A stretch of DNA of 64,000 nucleotides from Pseudomonas sp. GOM7 (GCF_026723825.1 NZ_CP113519.1:2976001-3040000); one strand, 5' to 3'; positions 17,235 through 29,114 are shown, numbered from the stretch's first letter. A program made the numbers and translations. The notes: generated from the sequence alone by a model not told the origin.

Positions 17235-19139
17235 TCAGGCGGAAAGCTCGACCAGCAGCTTGTTCAGGCGCTGCACGTAGGCAGCCGGATCCTTCAGGCT
17301 GTCGCCGGCCGCCAAAGCCGCCTGATCGAAGAGGATATGCGAGAGGTCGGCGAAGCGGTCTTCGTCGGGCTCGGCATCCAGACGCTCGATCAGCGGATGC
17401 TCCGGGTTGAACTCGAAGATGGGCTTGGAGTCCGGCACCTTCTGCCCGCTGGCCTCGAGGATCTGGCGCATCTGCAGGCCGAGATCCTGTTCGCCAATGG
17501 CCAGGATCGCCGGCGAATCAGTGAGGCGGTGGGACACGCGCACCTCGGCCACCTGCTCGCCCAGCGCACCCTTGAGGCGCTCGATCAGCCCCTCCTTGGC
17601 CTTGGCCACTTCCTCCTGGGCCTTCTTGTCCTCTTCCGAGTCCAGCTTGCCCAGATCCAGGTCGCCACGAGCCACATCGACGAACTGCTTGCCGTCGAAC
17701 TCGGTCAGGTAGCTCATCAGCCACTCGTCGATGCGATCGGTGAGCAGCAGCACTTCGATGCCCTTCTTGCGGAAGACTTCCAGGTGCGGGCTGTTCTTGA
17801 TCTGCGCGTAGGATTCGCCGGTGAGGTAGTAGATCTTGTCCTGGCCGTCCTTGACGCGGCTCAGGTAGTCGGCCAGCGACACGCTTTGCTCGTCGCCCTC
17901 GCCAGCGGTGGAGGCAAAGCGCAAGAGACCGGCGATCTTCTCCTTGTTGGCGAAGTCTTCCGCCGGGCCTTCCTTGAGTACCTGACCGAAGGCTTTCCAG
18001 AAGGTCTTGTAGTCGTCCGGTTTGTCCTTGGCCAGCTTCTCCAGCATGTCCAGCACACGCTTGGTCAGTGCCGACTTCATCGAGTCGATCACCGGATCTT
18101 TCTGCAGGATCTCGCGAGAAACGTTCAGCGACAGGTCGTTGGAGTCCACCACGCCCTTGATGAAACGCAGGTACAGCGGCAGGAACTCATCGGCCTGATC
18201 CATGATGAACACGCGCTGCACGTAGAGTTTGAGGCCCTTGGGCGCTTCGCGGTGGTACAGGTCGAACGGCGCACGGCCCGGCACGTAGAGCAGCGAGGTG
18301 TACTCCAGCTTGCCCTCGACCTTGTTGTGGCTCCAAGTCAGCGGGTTCTCGAAGTCGTGGCCGACGTGCTTGTAGAACTCCTGGTACTCCTCGTCCTTCA
18401 CTTCGCTGCGTGGGCGGGTCCACAGGGCGCTGGCGCGGTTGACGGTTTCCCACTCGGGCTCGGCGGGCTTGTCCTTCTCATCGCCATAGTGCTCTTTCGG
18501 CAGCTCGATGGGCAGGGCGATGTGGTCGGAGTATTTCTTGACGATGTTGCGCAGACGCCAACCATCGGCGAACTCTTCCTCGCCCGCCTTCAGATGCAGG
18601 ACGATACGGGTGCCACGCTCGGCTTTCTCGATAGTGGCCACCTCGAATTCACCCTCGCCCTGCGATGACCAATGCACGCCCTCGGCAGCCGAAAGACCGG
18701 CGCGACGGGTGAACACCTCCACCTTGTCGGCGACGATGAAGGCCGAGTAGAAGCCCACACCGAACTGGCCGATCAGGTGCGAATCCTTCTTCTGATCACC
18801 GGAGAGGTTCTTGAGGAAGTCGGCGGTGCCGGACTTGGCGATGGTGCCCAGGTGCGCGATGACCTCATCGCGGCTCATGCCGATGCCGTTGTCCTCGAGG
18901 GTAACGGTCTTGGCCTCCTTGTCGAAGGACAGGCGGATCTTCAGCTCGGCGCCGCCCTCGAGCAGCTCGGGCTTGGCCAATGCCTCGAAACGCAACTTGT
19001 CGGCGGCATCGGAGGCGTTGGAAATCAACTCGCGCAGGAAGATTTCCTTGTTCGAGTACAGGGAATGGATCATCAGGTGAAGCAGTTGCTTCACCTCGGT
19101 CTGGAAGCCCAGGGTTTCTTTTTGAGTTTCCACACTCAT
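17235..19139 (-). CDS. htpG: Molecular chaperone HtpG (Hsp90)
   Basis: 634 residues, full length. The N-terminal GHKL ATPase domain shows [27 protein letters not shown] and a [11 protein letters not shown] lid segment. The middle domain (about 235-500) carries the conserved catalytic Arg region near LNVSREILQ, and the C-terminal dimerisation domain ends VELSA. It is a cytoplasmic ATP-dependent chaperone. Upstream is a near-perfect heat-shock sigma-32 promoter (19192-19219). Start [12 protein letters not shown] matches the family. Confidence 0.97.
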   Translation of the reverse strand: MSVETQKETLGFQTEVKQLLHLMIHSLYSNKEIFLRELISNASDAADKLRFEALAKPELLEGGAELKIRLSFDKEAKTVTLEDNGIGMSRDEVIAHLGTIAKSGTADFLKNLSGDQKKDSHLIGQFGVGFYSAFIVADKVEVFTRRAGLSAAEGVHWSSQGEGEFEVATIEKAERGTRIVLHLKAGEEEFADGWRLRNIVKKYSDHIALPIELPKEHYGDEKDKPAEPEWETVNRASALWTRPRSEVKDEEYQEFYKHVGHDFENPLTWSHNKVEGKLEYTSLLYVPGRAPFDLYHREAPKGLKLYVQRVFIMDQADEFLPLYLRFIKGVVDSNDLSLNVSREILQKDPVIDSMKSALTKRVLDMLEKLAKDKPDDYKTFWKAFGQVLKEGPAEDFANKEKIAGLLRFASTAGEGDEQSVSLADYLSRVKDGQDKIYYLTGESYAQIKNSPHLEVFRKKGIEVLLLTDRIDEWLMSYLTEFDGKQFVDVARGDLDLGKLDSEEDKKAQEEVAKAKEGLIERLKGALGEQVAEVRVSHRLTDSPAILAIGEQDLGLQMRQILEASGQKVPDSKPIFEFNPEHPLIERLDAEPDEDRFADLSHILFDQAALAAGDSLKDPAAYVQRLNKLLVELSA

Positions 19140-19191
19140 GGTCGTCTAACTCCACATGCTGGTCTGAGCCGCCGGGCGGCGGATGACCTAC

Positions 19192-19219
19192 AGATGGGGC
19201 CAGTACGATGGATTTCAAG
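19192..19219 (-). promoter_or_regulatory. Sigma-32 (RpoH) promoter of htpG
   Basis: On the minus strand the -35 is CTTGAAA (19213-19219), the spacer is 13 bases and the -10 is CCCCATCT (19192-19199). This matches the consensus CTTGAAA-N11-16-CCCCATNT at every defined position, and it ends about 50 bases before the start codon. Confidence 0.88.
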
Positions 19220-19223
19220 GGCT

Positions 19224-19283
19224 TAGGGTCTGTTGCCATTTGGCGCAGCAACGCGGCTCGCGTCGAAACGGCAACAGACCCTA
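19224..19283. repeat. Long inverted repeat between htpG promoter and the membrane protein gene
   Basis: Arms TAGGGTCTGTTGCC (19224-19237) and its exact complement (19270-19283) enclose a 32-base loop. It lies just past the stop of the membrane protein gene and directly upstream of the htpG -35. It could be a terminator-like structure without a T-run, or a binding site. Confidence 0.7.
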
Positions 19284-19291
19284 GCGTGCAG

Positions 19292-20533
19292 CTAGGGCTC
19301 CAACAGTTCCAGGCGGCCGATTTCCTCCGGCGCGAAGCTGAAACTGGCCTGCCCGCCGCCGCTGCCCATCTGCTGGCTTAGACGAATGCTGCCGTCGCTG
19401 TCGATGCCGACGAAGCGCCCCTCCACCGTACCGCCATTGGCCCGAACCAGGCGCATACGCAGGTTACGGTACAGCTCCGGGCTTCGCTGCAGGCGCGTCA
19501 GACTGAAGCGTTCACGACGATCCAGCGGCCGGCTGACTCGGGGTTCCTCGACGACCTGGGGGTTCTCGGCCACCGGCTGGGCATCCGCCGCCGGCAAGGG
19601 TGGGAAGTGATCGGCCTCGACCACCCAGCCCTGCGCGCCCTTGTTCAGCGTGACCGGCAAACGCTCGAGCCGCGTACCGATCCGTGCCTCGACCTCCAGC
19701 TCCAGGCGTTCACCCTTGAAACTGAAGGTCGGCAGCCTGGACAGCTCCACCGCCTCGGTGGCGAAGCGTCGCTGCACGTAATCACGGAGCACGTAGGCAA
19801 TGGTGTCACGCGAGTCGAAGCTGCGATCCACCCGGCCGTCACGGTAGCGCAGGCGATCTGTGTACAGTTCCACGCGGCCACTCAGGCTGGTCTTGAAACG
19901 CGGCGGCAGCACCAGATGAAAGTCACCGATCAGGCGGTTCGGCGCCTCTGGGCGCAGATCCAGGTGCAGGGTATAACCACGAGCGAGGCGGCGAGCCTCG
20001 GGCAGATCCTGCTCCGGCAGCAACCAGCTCAGTTCCACCTCCGGCAAGTTGCCGGTGTCTTGCGGTAGCACATCGACGCGCACCGGGCCGCTCACAGGCT
20101 GCGGCAGGCGAATGGTCAGCTCGCGCAAGGCGAAGAAATCCATGCCCTCACGCAGCCGCAGCACACCCTCGATCAACTCGCCCTGTTGCGGCTGGAACGG
20201 CAGGCCGTTGAGTTTGCCACGCAGATCGATGGCCAATTCGCGCGGTGCCTGTACCTCGGGCTGCAACCAGTCCAGACGCAAGATGGCCGCGAGCCGGTCA
20301 GCATCCTTGCTGGCCAACAGCGTCATGCCCACCACCAGCGGGATGATGCCCAGCCCCACCAGCATCAGGGCGCTGCGCGCCTTGGCCCAGTGCCGCAGGA
20401 TATACAGCAGCGTCAGGAGGGGGATCAGGCTGCCCCAGCCCCACAGCAAGCTGGTGGAGAAAGCGCGCATGACCAGCCAAACCAGGCCTGCCAGGATCAA
20501 CAGCAAGCCCCCGATAATCAGTAACGCATCCAT
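19292..20533 (-). CDS. Membrane-anchored protein of unknown function
   Basis: 413 residues. Three hydrophobic segments occupy about 5-22, 30-47 and 55-75, followed by a long soluble region, probably periplasmic. Features include PVSGPVRVDVLPQDTGNLPEV, VVLPPRFKTSLSGRVELYTD-like beta-rich stretches and a C-terminal segment GGTVEGRFVGIDSDGSIRL that resembles an SH3/Sm-like strand pattern. I do not recognise a characterised family; homologues in Pseudomonas are often labelled MFS transporter, which the three-helix layout does not support. It is monocistronic. Confidence 0.8.
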   Translation of the reverse strand: MDALLIIGGLLLILAGLVWLVMRAFSTSLLWGWGSLIPLLTLLYILRHWAKARSALMLVGLGIIPLVVGMTLLASKDADRLAAILRLDWLQPEVQAPRELAIDLRGKLNGLPFQPQQGELIEGVLRLREGMDFFALRELTIRLPQPVSGPVRVDVLPQDTGNLPEVELSWLLPEQDLPEARRLARGYTLHLDLRPEAPNRLIGDFHLVLPPRFKTSLSGRVELYTDRLRYRDGRVDRSFDSRDTIAYVLRDYVQRRFATEAVELSRLPTFSFKGERLELEVEARIGTRLERLPVTLNKGAQGWVVEADHFPPLPAADAQPVAENPQVVEEPRVSRPLDRRERFSLTRLQRSPELYRNLRMRLVRANGGTVEGRFVGIDSDGSIRLSQQMGSGGGQASFSFAPEEIGRLELLEP

Positions 20534-20801
20534 CCAGCAGTTCCTTGTCTTCTATAGCGTGCGCAGGCAAAGCGCATCATCGCCGCAAGCCGTCGTGCGA
20601 CCGTGCACCACGATAATGGCCGCTCCCCGAGTAATCCACCAAGGAGTCGATGATTTTCAGCAAATCTGTGCACCCTCTCATCCGGTGCGCCCCTCAACCT
20701 TGGATAGGGCCAGCGCCGGGAACTTCGTGGTGCTCGGTTGGCTCCAAGCAATGCGTATGGGCCCTGCCCCGCACCATAACTCTCAGACATGGAGTGCTAT
20801 C

Positions 20802-21092
20802 GTGAAAAAACATCTGACTTACGTCCTGCTGCTTGCCACCGCTCTGGGTCTGGCCGCCTGCGAGAAGAGCCCGGAAGACAAGATGGAGTCGGCCAAGGAG
20901 TCAGTCTCCGAAGCCATGGACAACCTGGGCGATGCCGCCAAGGAGAGCGGCGAGGCCATCGAACAGAAAACCAACGAAGCCCTGGGTAACGAACCCACCA
21001 CTGGCGAAAAGATTCAGAACGCTGCCGATGATGCAGCAGACGCCGTCGAGGATGCCGGCGATGAAGCCAAGGATGCCGTCGACGGCAACTGA
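20802..21092 (+). CDS. Small helical lipoprotein
   Basis: 96 residues starting at GTG 20802, with GGAG 7 bases upstream. The lipobox LGLAAC gives a mature N-terminal Cys at residue 20. The rest is a charged, Ala-rich, low-complexity helix (repeated DAAKESGEA / DAADAVEDAGDEA patterns), as in YtxH/LEA-like or Lpp-like lipoproteins. The second mature residue is Glu, so outer-membrane sorting is expected. Function unknown; possible envelope spacer or stress protein. Confidence 0.8.
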   Translation: MKKHLTYVLLLATALGLAACEKSPEDKMESAKESVSEAMDNLGDAAKESGEAIEQKTNEALGNEPTTGEKIQNAADDAADAVEDAGDEAKDAVDGN

Positions 21093-21110
21093 TCGCCCTC
21101 TCGAGCACGC

Positions 21111-21137
21111 AACGAGGCCCGCTCTGCGGGCCTCGTT
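21111..21137. terminator. Terminator between the lipoprotein gene and the convergent MAPEG gene
   Basis: Perfect 12-bp stem AACGAGGCCCGC (21111-21122) and complement (21126-21137), with a 3-base loop. The T-run is weak on both sides, but the position between convergent stops suits bidirectional termination. Confidence 0.8.
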
Positions 21138-21141
21138 CGTT

Positions 21142-21534
21142 TCATAGCGCCGGGCTGAGCATCAGCAGCAGGCTGCTGGCCAGACCGACGATCCATACCA
21201 GGCTGCGCTGCCAGTGCAGATCCCACCAGTACAGCAGCAGATAGAGCACGCGGCTGACCACGAAGGTAATCGCCAGAACGTCCACAAGTAGCCCATTGGT
21301 CTGGCTGACGTGAGCCATCAGCACTCCGGCGACGAACAGCGGAAAGGCCTCGAAGCTGTTCAGATGCGCTGCCAGGGCACGCGCGCCGAAGCCGGTCAGG
21401 CGTGCCTGCTGAGCGCGCGGATGATGGTTGTCGTAGCGTCCACTCCCCTCCTCGGCCATGGCCTTGGCCACCGGCGCCTTGGCGATGAAGATCAGCAAGG
21501 CACTGATGAAGATGCACCAGAACGGTATCGTCAT
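21142..21534 (-). CDS. MAPEG-family membrane protein
   Basis: 130 residues with four hydrophobic helices. The loop after helix 1 reads EGSGRYDNHHPRAQQARLTG, followed by RALAAHLNSFEAFPLF, which carries the conserved Arg/Asn/Glu pattern of bacterial MAPEG proteins (membrane-associated eicosanoid/glutathione metabolism). The bacterial substrate is unknown. Its start overlaps the DUF599 stop by 4 bp. Confidence 0.87.
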   Translation of the reverse strand: MTIPFWCIFISALLIFIAKAPVAKAMAEEGSGRYDNHHPRAQQARLTGFGARALAAHLNSFEAFPLFVAGVLMAHVSQTNGLLVDVLAITFVVSRVLYLLLYWWDLHWQRSLVWIVGLASSLLLMLSPAL

Positions 21535-22265
21535 TCGCTTTTCTCCTTGGCCGCCTCGGCGGCCGGTGTTGGGGTGTAGACCATCACTTCCAGCACGTCC
21601 GAGTGGAATTCGCGGTGATACAGCACCAGCACCACACCGGTGGTGACCAGCATGAAGAACCAGGGGTTGATGAACCAGGCCAGGGTGGCCATGCCGAAAT
21701 AGTAGGCACGCAAGCCGAAGTTGAACTGGTTGGCGGCCATCGAAATCACCCGTGCAGCTCGTTCGGCGAAAGCCCTGCGTTCCGGCTCGGTGACGTGCCG
21801 CTCACCCACCATGGGCGCCGAGCCCACCAGCACCGCAGCGAAGTTGTACTGGCGCATGCACCAACTGAAGGTGAAGAAGGCGTAGACGAAGATGATCCCC
21901 AGGCACAGCAGCTTGATCTCGGACAGGCCACGGCTGACCGGCTGCACGAAGGGAATGTCCGCCAGCAACGACAGGGCGCGGTCGGAGGCGCCCAGCACGG
22001 TGAGAATACCGGCGAGGATGATCAGTGTGCTGGAGGCGAAGAACGAGGCGTTACGTTCCAGGTTGCCGATCACGTTGGCATCGGCGATGCGGTTCTCGCG
22101 TAGCAGCATGCGCCGCATCCAGTCCTCGCGATAGAGGTGCAGGACACTGGCCAGGCACGGTGTGGTACGGCCCTTCCAGGAAGCATAGCGGGTATAGCCG
22201 CCCCAGCACAGAACGAACCAGAGCGCGGCGAGAAAATGGGGCAAAAGTGTGTTGCTGGTGGGCAT
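21531..22265 (-). CDS. DUF599 membrane protein
   Basis: 244 residues with about four membrane helices. Distinctive segments are YREDWMRRMLLRENRIADANVIGNLERNASFFAS-like and SWCMRQYNFAAVLVGSAP, which I associate with DUF599; no biochemical function is known. It is the first gene of a two-gene unit with the MAPEG protein (ATGA overlap), so the two membrane proteins are probably made together. Confidence 0.85.
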   Translation of the reverse strand: MPTSNTLLPHFLAALWFVLCWGGYTRYASWKGRTTPCLASVLHLYREDWMRRMLLRENRIADANVIGNLERNASFFASSTLIILAGILTVLGASDRALSLLADIPFVQPVSRGLSEIKLLCLGIIFVYAFFTFSWCMRQYNFAAVLVGSAPMVGERHVTEPERRAFAERAARVISMAANQFNFGLRAYYFGMATLAWFINPWFFMLVTTGVVLVLYHREFHSDVLEVMVYTPTPAAEAAKEKSE

Positions 22266-22337
22266 GCCAACTCCTTGTATGACTGCCGCGAATTATAGCC
22301 GGAGCGCAGGCTTGCTGGTTCGACAAAAGGCAAAGAG

Positions 22338-22361
22338 AAACGCCGCGATTTCGCGGCGTTT
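22338..22361 (-). terminator. Terminator of brnQ
   Basis: AAACGCCGCG (22338-22347) and complement (22352-22361) with a 4-base loop, followed on the minus strand by an interrupted T-tract. The stem is identical to that of the htpG terminator. Confidence 0.82.
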
Positions 22362-22368
22362 CGTCGAT

Positions 22369-23682
22369 TCAGGCGGCGCTGGTCTGCCGGCTGCCAAGGA
22401 TGCGGTCGAGCAAGGCGACCAGTGCCAGGGTGACGAGTACCGGCACCAGCCAGCCCAGGCTCTGCCCAGCCAGCGGCAATTGGCCGAACCAGGCTGGTAC
22501 ATGCTCAGCATAGGCCGATGCGGCCAGACCGTCGGCCACACCGAAGACCAGGGTCACGGCCATCACCGGCACGAACACCAGCGCTTGCGAGCACCACAGG
22601 CGGTTGGCCAGGCTCAGGGCGACCAGAACGATGGCCAGCGGATACAGCCCCACCAGCACCGGAACGGAGAAGCTGATCAACTGGGTCAACCCCTGGTTGG
22701 CGACCACCAGGCTGAACAGCCCGAACAGGATCACCACCAGACGATAGGAAACCGGCAGCAGCTTGCTGAAGAACTCGCCACAGGCCGTCAACAGCCCCAC
22801 CGCGGTGGTCATGCAGGCCAGGGTAATGACCACGGCCAGCAGCAGGCTGCCGGTGATACCGAAGGTATGGTTGACGTAGGTGGTCAGCACCTGCACACCA
22901 TTTTCCGCATCACCGGCGATGCCCTGGCTGGTGGCGCCAAGATAGAACAGCGCCAGATACACCAGCGACAGGCCAATGGCCGCGATCATCCCGGCGATCA
23001 TCGAGTAGCGTGTTACCAGAGCGCTGTCGCTGACACCGCGATCACGAATGGCACTGGCGATGACGATGCCGAACACCAGCGCACCCAGGGTATCCATGGT
23101 CAGGTAGCCCTGCAGGAAGCCCTGCACCAACGGTGCGTCACGGTAGCTGTCGCTGACCACACCGATCTCGCCGGCCGGCGCGAACAGCGCCGCACCACCG
23201 AGCACCAGCAAGGCACTGAGCAGCACCGGGGTGATGAATTTACCGATGCGATCCACCAGGCGCCCCGGATTGAGCGAGAGGAACAGCACCACGGCAAAGT
23301 ACGCCAGGGTGTAGAGCAGCAGGGACAGCGCCTCGTCGCCCGTGAAAGGCGCGACGCCCATCTCGAAAGACACCACGGCGGTGCGCGGCGTGGCGAACAG
23401 AGGGCCGATGGCCAGATAGACGGCGACCGCCAGCAGCGTGCCGGCGACCTTGCCCAGCGGCGCGGTCAGGCTGTCCATGCCACCGCCGACACGGGCCAGC
23501 GCCACGACGGTGAGCAACGGCAGACCCACGCCCGTCAGCAGAAAGCCCAGGGCGGCAGGCAGTAGATTGGCCCCGGCGGCCAACCCGGCACTGGGCGGGA
23601 AGATGATGTTGCCGGCGCCGAGAAACAGCGCAAAAGTCATGAAACCAAGGGCCAGGACATCCAGGCCTTTCAAACGAGTCAT
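22369..23682 (-). CDS. brnQ: Branched-chain amino acid transport system II carrier protein
   Basis: 437 residues from the ATG at 23682 (an in-frame start at 23697 adds five residues). About twelve hydrophobic helices; the start MTRLKGLDVLALGFMTFALFLGAGNIIFPP is diagnostic of the LIVCS family, called BraB/BraZ in P. aeruginosa. It imports Leu, Ile and Val with Na+ or H+ across the inner membrane. Monocistronic with its own terminator. Confidence 0.93.
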   Translation of the reverse strand: MTRLKGLDVLALGFMTFALFLGAGNIIFPPSAGLAAGANLLPAALGFLLTGVGLPLLTVVALARVGGGMDSLTAPLGKVAGTLLAVAVYLAIGPLFATPRTAVVSFEMGVAPFTGDEALSLLLYTLAYFAVVLFLSLNPGRLVDRIGKFITPVLLSALLVLGGAALFAPAGEIGVVSDSYRDAPLVQGFLQGYLTMDTLGALVFGIVIASAIRDRGVSDSALVTRYSMIAGMIAAIGLSLVYLALFYLGATSQGIAGDAENGVQVLTTYVNHTFGITGSLLLAVVITLACMTTAVGLLTACGEFFSKLLPVSYRLVVILFGLFSLVVANQGLTQLISFSVPVLVGLYPLAIVLVALSLANRLWCSQALVFVPVMAVTLVFGVADGLAASAYAEHVPAWFGQLPLAGQSLGWLVPVLVTLALVALLDRILGSRQTSAA

Positions 23683-23982
23683 AGCGGGAAATACCACAGG
23701 CAGGAATTCAGAAAGTCGCGCAGGTTTCCTTCAGGGATCAAGGGAAACGTCGCCCGAGCGTTTGGCTCGAACCACTGGGGGCGTCGCCCGGCGCTTGTGG
23801 CGCCACGGACAGGGTTAGCGGGCCATGGTAACGAAAACGGCCCTACAGCAGCTCAGGATGGGGCAAAGCTGTCGAAATGCCGCAATTCGCTGTCGCATGC
23901 GTGATAGTTGCAGGACTCCACATGACGACCACCCTGCCCCGTATACCTTCCCACCCTCATGGTTTGGCAGCTCCCGCAAAAC
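23683..23982. other. Intergenic region upstream of brnQ
   Basis: About 300 bases between the brnQ start and the sucD terminator. It must hold the brnQ promoter. I see no gene, no clear sigma-70 boxes and no strong repeat; the palindrome-like CGAACC/GGTTCG-type matches around 23768 are weak. Confidence 0.5.
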
Positions 23983-24006
23983 AAAAAAGGCCACCCGAAG
24001 GTGGCC
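23983..24006 (-). terminator. Terminator of the sdh-suc cluster
   Basis: GGCCACC (23989-23995), CGAA loop, GGTGGCC (24000-24006), followed on the minus strand by six T. A second hairpin AAGAACGC/GCGTTCTT straddles the sucD stop at 24021-24040. Confidence 0.9.
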
Positions 24007-24028
24007 TCTCTCGATCCGCCAAGAACGC

Positions 24029-24916
24029 TTAGGCGTTCTTGACTTCCCAGCCGGTCAGCTCGGCCAGGGCCTTGCCGATGTCAGCCAGGGAACGCACGGT
24101 TTTCACACCAGCGTCCTGCAGGGCAGCGAACTTCTCGTCTGCAGTGCCCTTGCCGCCGGAGATGATGGCGCCAGCGTGGCCCATGCGCTTGCCGGGCGGA
24201 GCGGTCACGCCAGCGATGTAGGAAACCACCGGCTTGGTGACGTTGGCCTTGATGAAGGCAGCCGCTTCTTCCTCGGCCGAACCGCCGATCTCACCGATCA
24301 TGACGATCGCTTCGGTCTTCGGGTCTTCCTGGAACAGCTTGAGGATGTCGATGAAGTTGGAGCCCGGGATGGGGTCACCGCCGATGCCCACGCAGGTGGA
24401 CTGGCCGAAGCCGGCGTCGGTGGTCTGCTTCACGGCTTCATAGGTCAGGGTGCCCGAACGGGACACGATGCCGACCTTGCCTGGCAAGTGGATGTGACCC
24501 GGCATGATGCCGATCTTGCACTCGCCGGGAGTGATCACGCCTGGGCAGTTCGGGCCGATCAGGCGTACGCCCAGCTCGTCGCACTTGACCTTGGCTTCCA
24601 GCATGTCGATGGTCGGGATGCCTTCGGTGATGCAGACGATCAGCTTGATGCCGCCGTTGGCCGCTTCCAGGATCGAGTCCTTGCAGAACGGAGCCGGAAC
24701 GTAGATCACCGACGCTTCGGCGCCAGTGGCTTCCACGGCTTCCTTGACGGTGTTGAACACCGGCAGGCCGAGGTGGGTGGAACCGCCCTTGCCGGGGGTC
24801 ACGCCGCCAACCATCTTGGTGCCGTAGGCGATGGCTTGTTCGCTGTGGAAGGTGCCCTGCGAGCCAGTGAAGCCCTGGCAGATGACCTTGGTGTCTTTGT
24901 TGATCAGGATGCTCAT
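24029..24916 (-). CDS. sucD: Succinyl-CoA synthetase (ADP-forming) subunit alpha
   Basis: 295 residues. It has the CoA-binding Rossmann domain [15 protein letters not shown], the Pro-rich [18 protein letters not shown] segment, and the phospho-histidine loop [12 protein letters not shown] near 246. With SucC it converts succinyl-CoA plus ADP and phosphate to succinate plus ATP. The start overlaps the sucC stop by one base (TAATG), giving equal subunit synthesis. Last gene of the TCA cluster. Confidence 0.97.
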   Translation of the reverse strand: MSILINKDTKVICQGFTGSQGTFHSEQAIAYGTKMVGGVTPGKGGSTHLGLPVFNTVKEAVEATGAEASVIYVPAPFCKDSILEAANGGIKLIVCITEGIPTIDMLEAKVKCDELGVRLIGPNCPGVITPGECKIGIMPGHIHLPGKVGIVSRSGTLTYEAVKQTTDAGFGQSTCVGIGGDPIPGSNFIDILKLFQEDPKTEAIVMIGEIGGSAEEEAAAFIKANVTKPVVSYIAGVTAPPGKRMGHAGAIISGGKGTADEKFAALQDAGVKTVRSLADIGKALAELTGWEVKNA

Positions 24917-26082
24917 TACTTACCCTCCGCGGCCTTGACGACCTGCTGGGCAGCGTCGGTCAGGCTGGTTGCCGCGATGATGTTCAGACCGCTTTCGGCC
25001 AGGACCTTGGCGCCCAGCTCAGCGTTGTTGCCTTCCAGACGGACGACGACCGGGACTTTCACGCCGACTTCTTTCACGGCGCCGATGATGCCTTCGGCAA
25101 TCATGTCGCAACGAACGATGCCGCCGAAGATGTTCACCAGAACGGCAGCCACGTTGCTGTCGGACAGGATGATCTTGAACGCTTCGGTCACACGCTCTTT
25201 GGTAGCACCGCCGCCAACGTCGAGGAAGTTGGCCGGCTTGCCGCCGTGCAGGTTGACGATGTCCATGGTGCCCATGGCCAGGCCAGCACCGTTGACCATG
25301 CAGCCGATGTTGCCTTCCAGCGCGACGTAGTTCAGCTCCCACTTCTGCGCATGGGCTTCACGAGCGTCGTCCTGGGACGGGTCGTGCATGGCGCGCAGCT
25401 TGGGCTGACGGTACATGGCGTTGGAGTCGATGTTGATCTTGGCATCCAGGCAGTGCAGGTTGCCGTCGGCCTTGATCACCAGCGGGTTCACTTCCAGCAG
25501 GGCCAGGTCGTAGTCCTGGAACAGCTTGGCCAGGTTGACGAAGATGTGGGTGAACTGCTTGATCTGATCACCTTCCAGGCCTAGCTGGAACGCCAGCTCG
25601 CGACCCTGGTACGGCTGTGCGCCAACCAGCGGATCGATGGTGGCCTTGAGGATCTTCTCAGGGGTTTCGTGAGCCACTTTCTCGATGTCCACGCCACCTT
25701 CGGTGGAGGCCATGAACACGATACGACGGCTGGAACGATCGACGACCGCGCCCAGGTACAGTTCCTTGGCGATGTCGGTGCAGGATTCGACCAGGATCTT
25801 GCTGACCGGCTGACCATTGGCGTCAGTCTGGTAGGTCACCAGACGCTTGCCCAGCCAGTTGGCGGCGAACGCCTTGGCGTCGTCCTTGCTCTTGACCAGC
25901 TTTACGCCACCGGCCTTGCCGCGGCCACCAGCGTGGACCTGAGCCTTGACGACCCACTCGCTGCCGCCGATTTTTTCGCAGGCCTCTGCGGCTTCTTCCG
26001 GGGTGTCCACCGCGAAGCCCTTGGATACAGGCAGGCCGTATTCAGCGAACAGCTGCTTACCCTGATACTCGTGAAGATTCAT
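24916..26082 (-). CDS. sucC: Succinyl-CoA synthetase subunit beta
   Basis: 388 residues. The N-terminal ATP-grasp domain shows [19 protein letters not shown] and [20 protein letters not shown]; the C-terminal domain carries [16 protein letters not shown]. Full length for the family. It is separated from lpdG by about 240 bases holding a strong hairpin (26177-26204), so sucCD may have partly independent expression. Confidence 0.97.
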   Translation of the reverse strand: MNLHEYQGKQLFAEYGLPVSKGFAVDTPEEAAEACEKIGGSEWVVKAQVHAGGRGKAGGVKLVKSKDDAKAFAANWLGKRLVTYQTDANGQPVSKILVESCTDIAKELYLGAVVDRSSRRIVFMASTEGGVDIEKVAHETPEKILKATIDPLVGAQPYQGRELAFQLGLEGDQIKQFTHIFVNLAKLFQDYDLALLEVNPLVIKADGNLHCLDAKINIDSNAMYRQPKLRAMHDPSQDDAREAHAQKWELNYVALEGNIGCMVNGAGLAMGTMDIVNLHGGKPANFLDVGGGATKERVTEAFKIILSDSNVAAVLVNIFGGIVRCDMIAEGIIGAVKEVGVKVPVVVRLEGNNAELGAKVLAESGLNIIAATSLTDAAQQVVKAAEGK

Positions 26083-26176
26083 GCTTGTCTACCGTCTTCG
26101 TTTAGGTATTGCGCATTCGGCGCTGTACTTGTGATACCGCGCCACCTGTGACTGCCGGAGCAGTCCGCCGGGCATT

Positions 26177-26204
26177 CCGCAACCGGTTGAGCAACCGGCT
26201 GCGG
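26177..26204 (-). repeat. Intercistronic hairpin between lpdG and sucC
   Basis: 12-bp arms CCGCAACCGGTT and AACCGGCTGCGG (one mismatch) around GAGC. No T-run follows, so this is more likely an mRNA stabiliser or processing site than a full terminator. Confidence 0.6.
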
Positions 26205-26320
26205 GCCTTCCGACGTGGTTCTGCATTGCAGGGCCGACAGGATGAAGGGGCGAGAAGCCCCATCTGTCGATGACCCTGCACGAAACTCGAAGTGGCCGAA
26301 CCAGTCGGCCACTGTCACGC

Positions 26321-27838
<1,518 letters not shown>

Positions 27839-27850
27839 GAGGCTGGTGTA

Positions 27851-29086
27851 TTAGATGTCCAGCAGCAGGCGGGCCGGATCTTCGAGCAAGTTCTTGATGG
27901 TCACCAGGAAGGTCACGGCTTCCTTACCATCGATCAGGCGATGGTCGTAAGACAGCGCCAGGTACATCATCGGGCGGATCACCACCTGACCGTTGATCGC
28001 CATCGGGCGCTGAATGATGTTGTGCATACCCAGGATGGCAGCCTGCGGCGGGTTGACGATCGGCGTCGACATCATCGAACCGAAGGTACCACCATTGGTA
28101 ATGGTGAAGGTGCCGCCGGTCATTTCCTCGATCGACAGTTTGCCGTCACGGGCCTTCTTGCCGAAGGTGGCGATGCCGTTCTCGATTTCCGCCAGGCTCA
28201 TCAGCTCGGCATTGCGCAGTACCGGAACCACCAGGCCACGATCGCTGGACACGGCCACGCCGATGTCGGCATAGCCGTGGTAGACGATGTCGTTGCCGTC
28301 GATCGAGGCGTTGACCGCCGGGAAGCGCTTCAGCGCCTCGGTGGCGGCCTTGACGAAGAAGGACATGAAGCCCAGGCGCACGCCGTTGTGGGACTTCTCG
28401 AACAGATCCTTGTACTTCGAGCGCAGGGCCATGACTTCGGTCATGTCCACTTCGTTGAAGGTGGTCAGCATGGCCATGGAGGACTGCGCCTCGACCAGAC
28501 GCTCGGCGATCTTGGCGCGCAGGCGGGTCATCGGCACGCGCTTCTCGGTGCGGTCGCCAGTGGCGACTACCGGAGCAGCGGCAGCAGCCGGAGCAGCGGC
28601 AGGCTTGGCAGCCGGAGCGGCCGGGGCACTCTTCTTGGCTTCTACGGCGGCGACCACGTCTTCCTTGGTCACGCGGCCACCCTTGCCGGTGCCGGCGATG
28701 CTGTTCGGGTCGATGCCGTTCTCTTCGGCCAGCTTGCGCGCGGCCGGCGAGAGAATGGCGTCGTCGCCAGCAGCGGCAGCCGGAGCAGCAGCCTGGGCCG
28801 GAGCAGCGGCAGCGGCCGGAGCGGCAGCCGGAGCAGCGGCGGCAGCGCCACCTTCGGTCAGCTTGCCCAGCAGCTCGTTGGAGAGAACGGTGTCACCTTC
28901 GTTCTTGATGATCTCGGCCAGAACGCCGTCGGCCTCGGCCAGGACTTCGATCACCACCTTGTCGGTTTCGATGTCGACGATCAGCTCATCACGTTTGACC
29001 GCTTCACCCGGCTTCTTGTGCCAGGTAGCGACGGTGCCGTCGGCAACCGATTCCGGGAAGGTTGGGGCTTTGATCTCGATAGCCAT
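27851..29086 (-). CDS. sucB: 2-Oxoglutarate dehydrogenase E2 (dihydrolipoyllysine succinyltransferase)
   Basis: 411 residues. One lipoyl domain (1-77) with the lipoylated Lys in [11 protein letters not shown]; an Ala/Pro-rich flexible linker (about 82-106); a subunit-binding domain ([16 protein letters not shown], about 110-145); a second Ala-rich linker; and the catalytic domain ending [16 protein letters not shown] with the active His and Asp. It forms the core of the 2-oxoglutarate dehydrogenase complex. Confidence 0.96.
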   Translation of the reverse strand: MAIEIKAPTFPESVADGTVATWHKKPGEAVKRDELIVDIETDKVVIEVLAEADGVLAEIIKNEGDTVLSNELLGKLTEGGAAAAAPAAAPAAAAAPAQAAAPAAAAGDDAILSPAARKLAEENGIDPNSIAGTGKGGRVTKEDVVAAVEAKKSAPAAPAAKPAAAPAAAAAPVVATGDRTEKRVPMTRLRAKIAERLVEAQSSMAMLTTFNEVDMTEVMALRSKYKDLFEKSHNGVRLGFMSFFVKAATEALKRFPAVNASIDGNDIVYHGYADIGVAVSSDRGLVVPVLRNAELMSLAEIENGIATFGKKARDGKLSIEEMTGGTFTITNGGTFGSMMSTPIVNPPQAAILGMHNIIQRPMAINGQVVIRPMMYLALSYDHRLIDGKEAVTFLVTIKNLLEDPARLLLDI

Positions 29087-29114
29087 TGTGTGCGTTTCCT
29101 TAAATTCGGTTTAA

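Noticed and set aside
20802..20817. GTGAAAAAACATC resembling a ColR box on the minus strand
   Set aside because: Fails at the conserved Ala and Ser/Cys positions of the consensus and covers the lipoprotein start codon.
23825..25330. Plus-strand open frame beginning in the brnQ-sucD gap
   Set aside because: Nearly all of it is antisense to sucD and sucC; the first 200 bases cross the cluster terminator.
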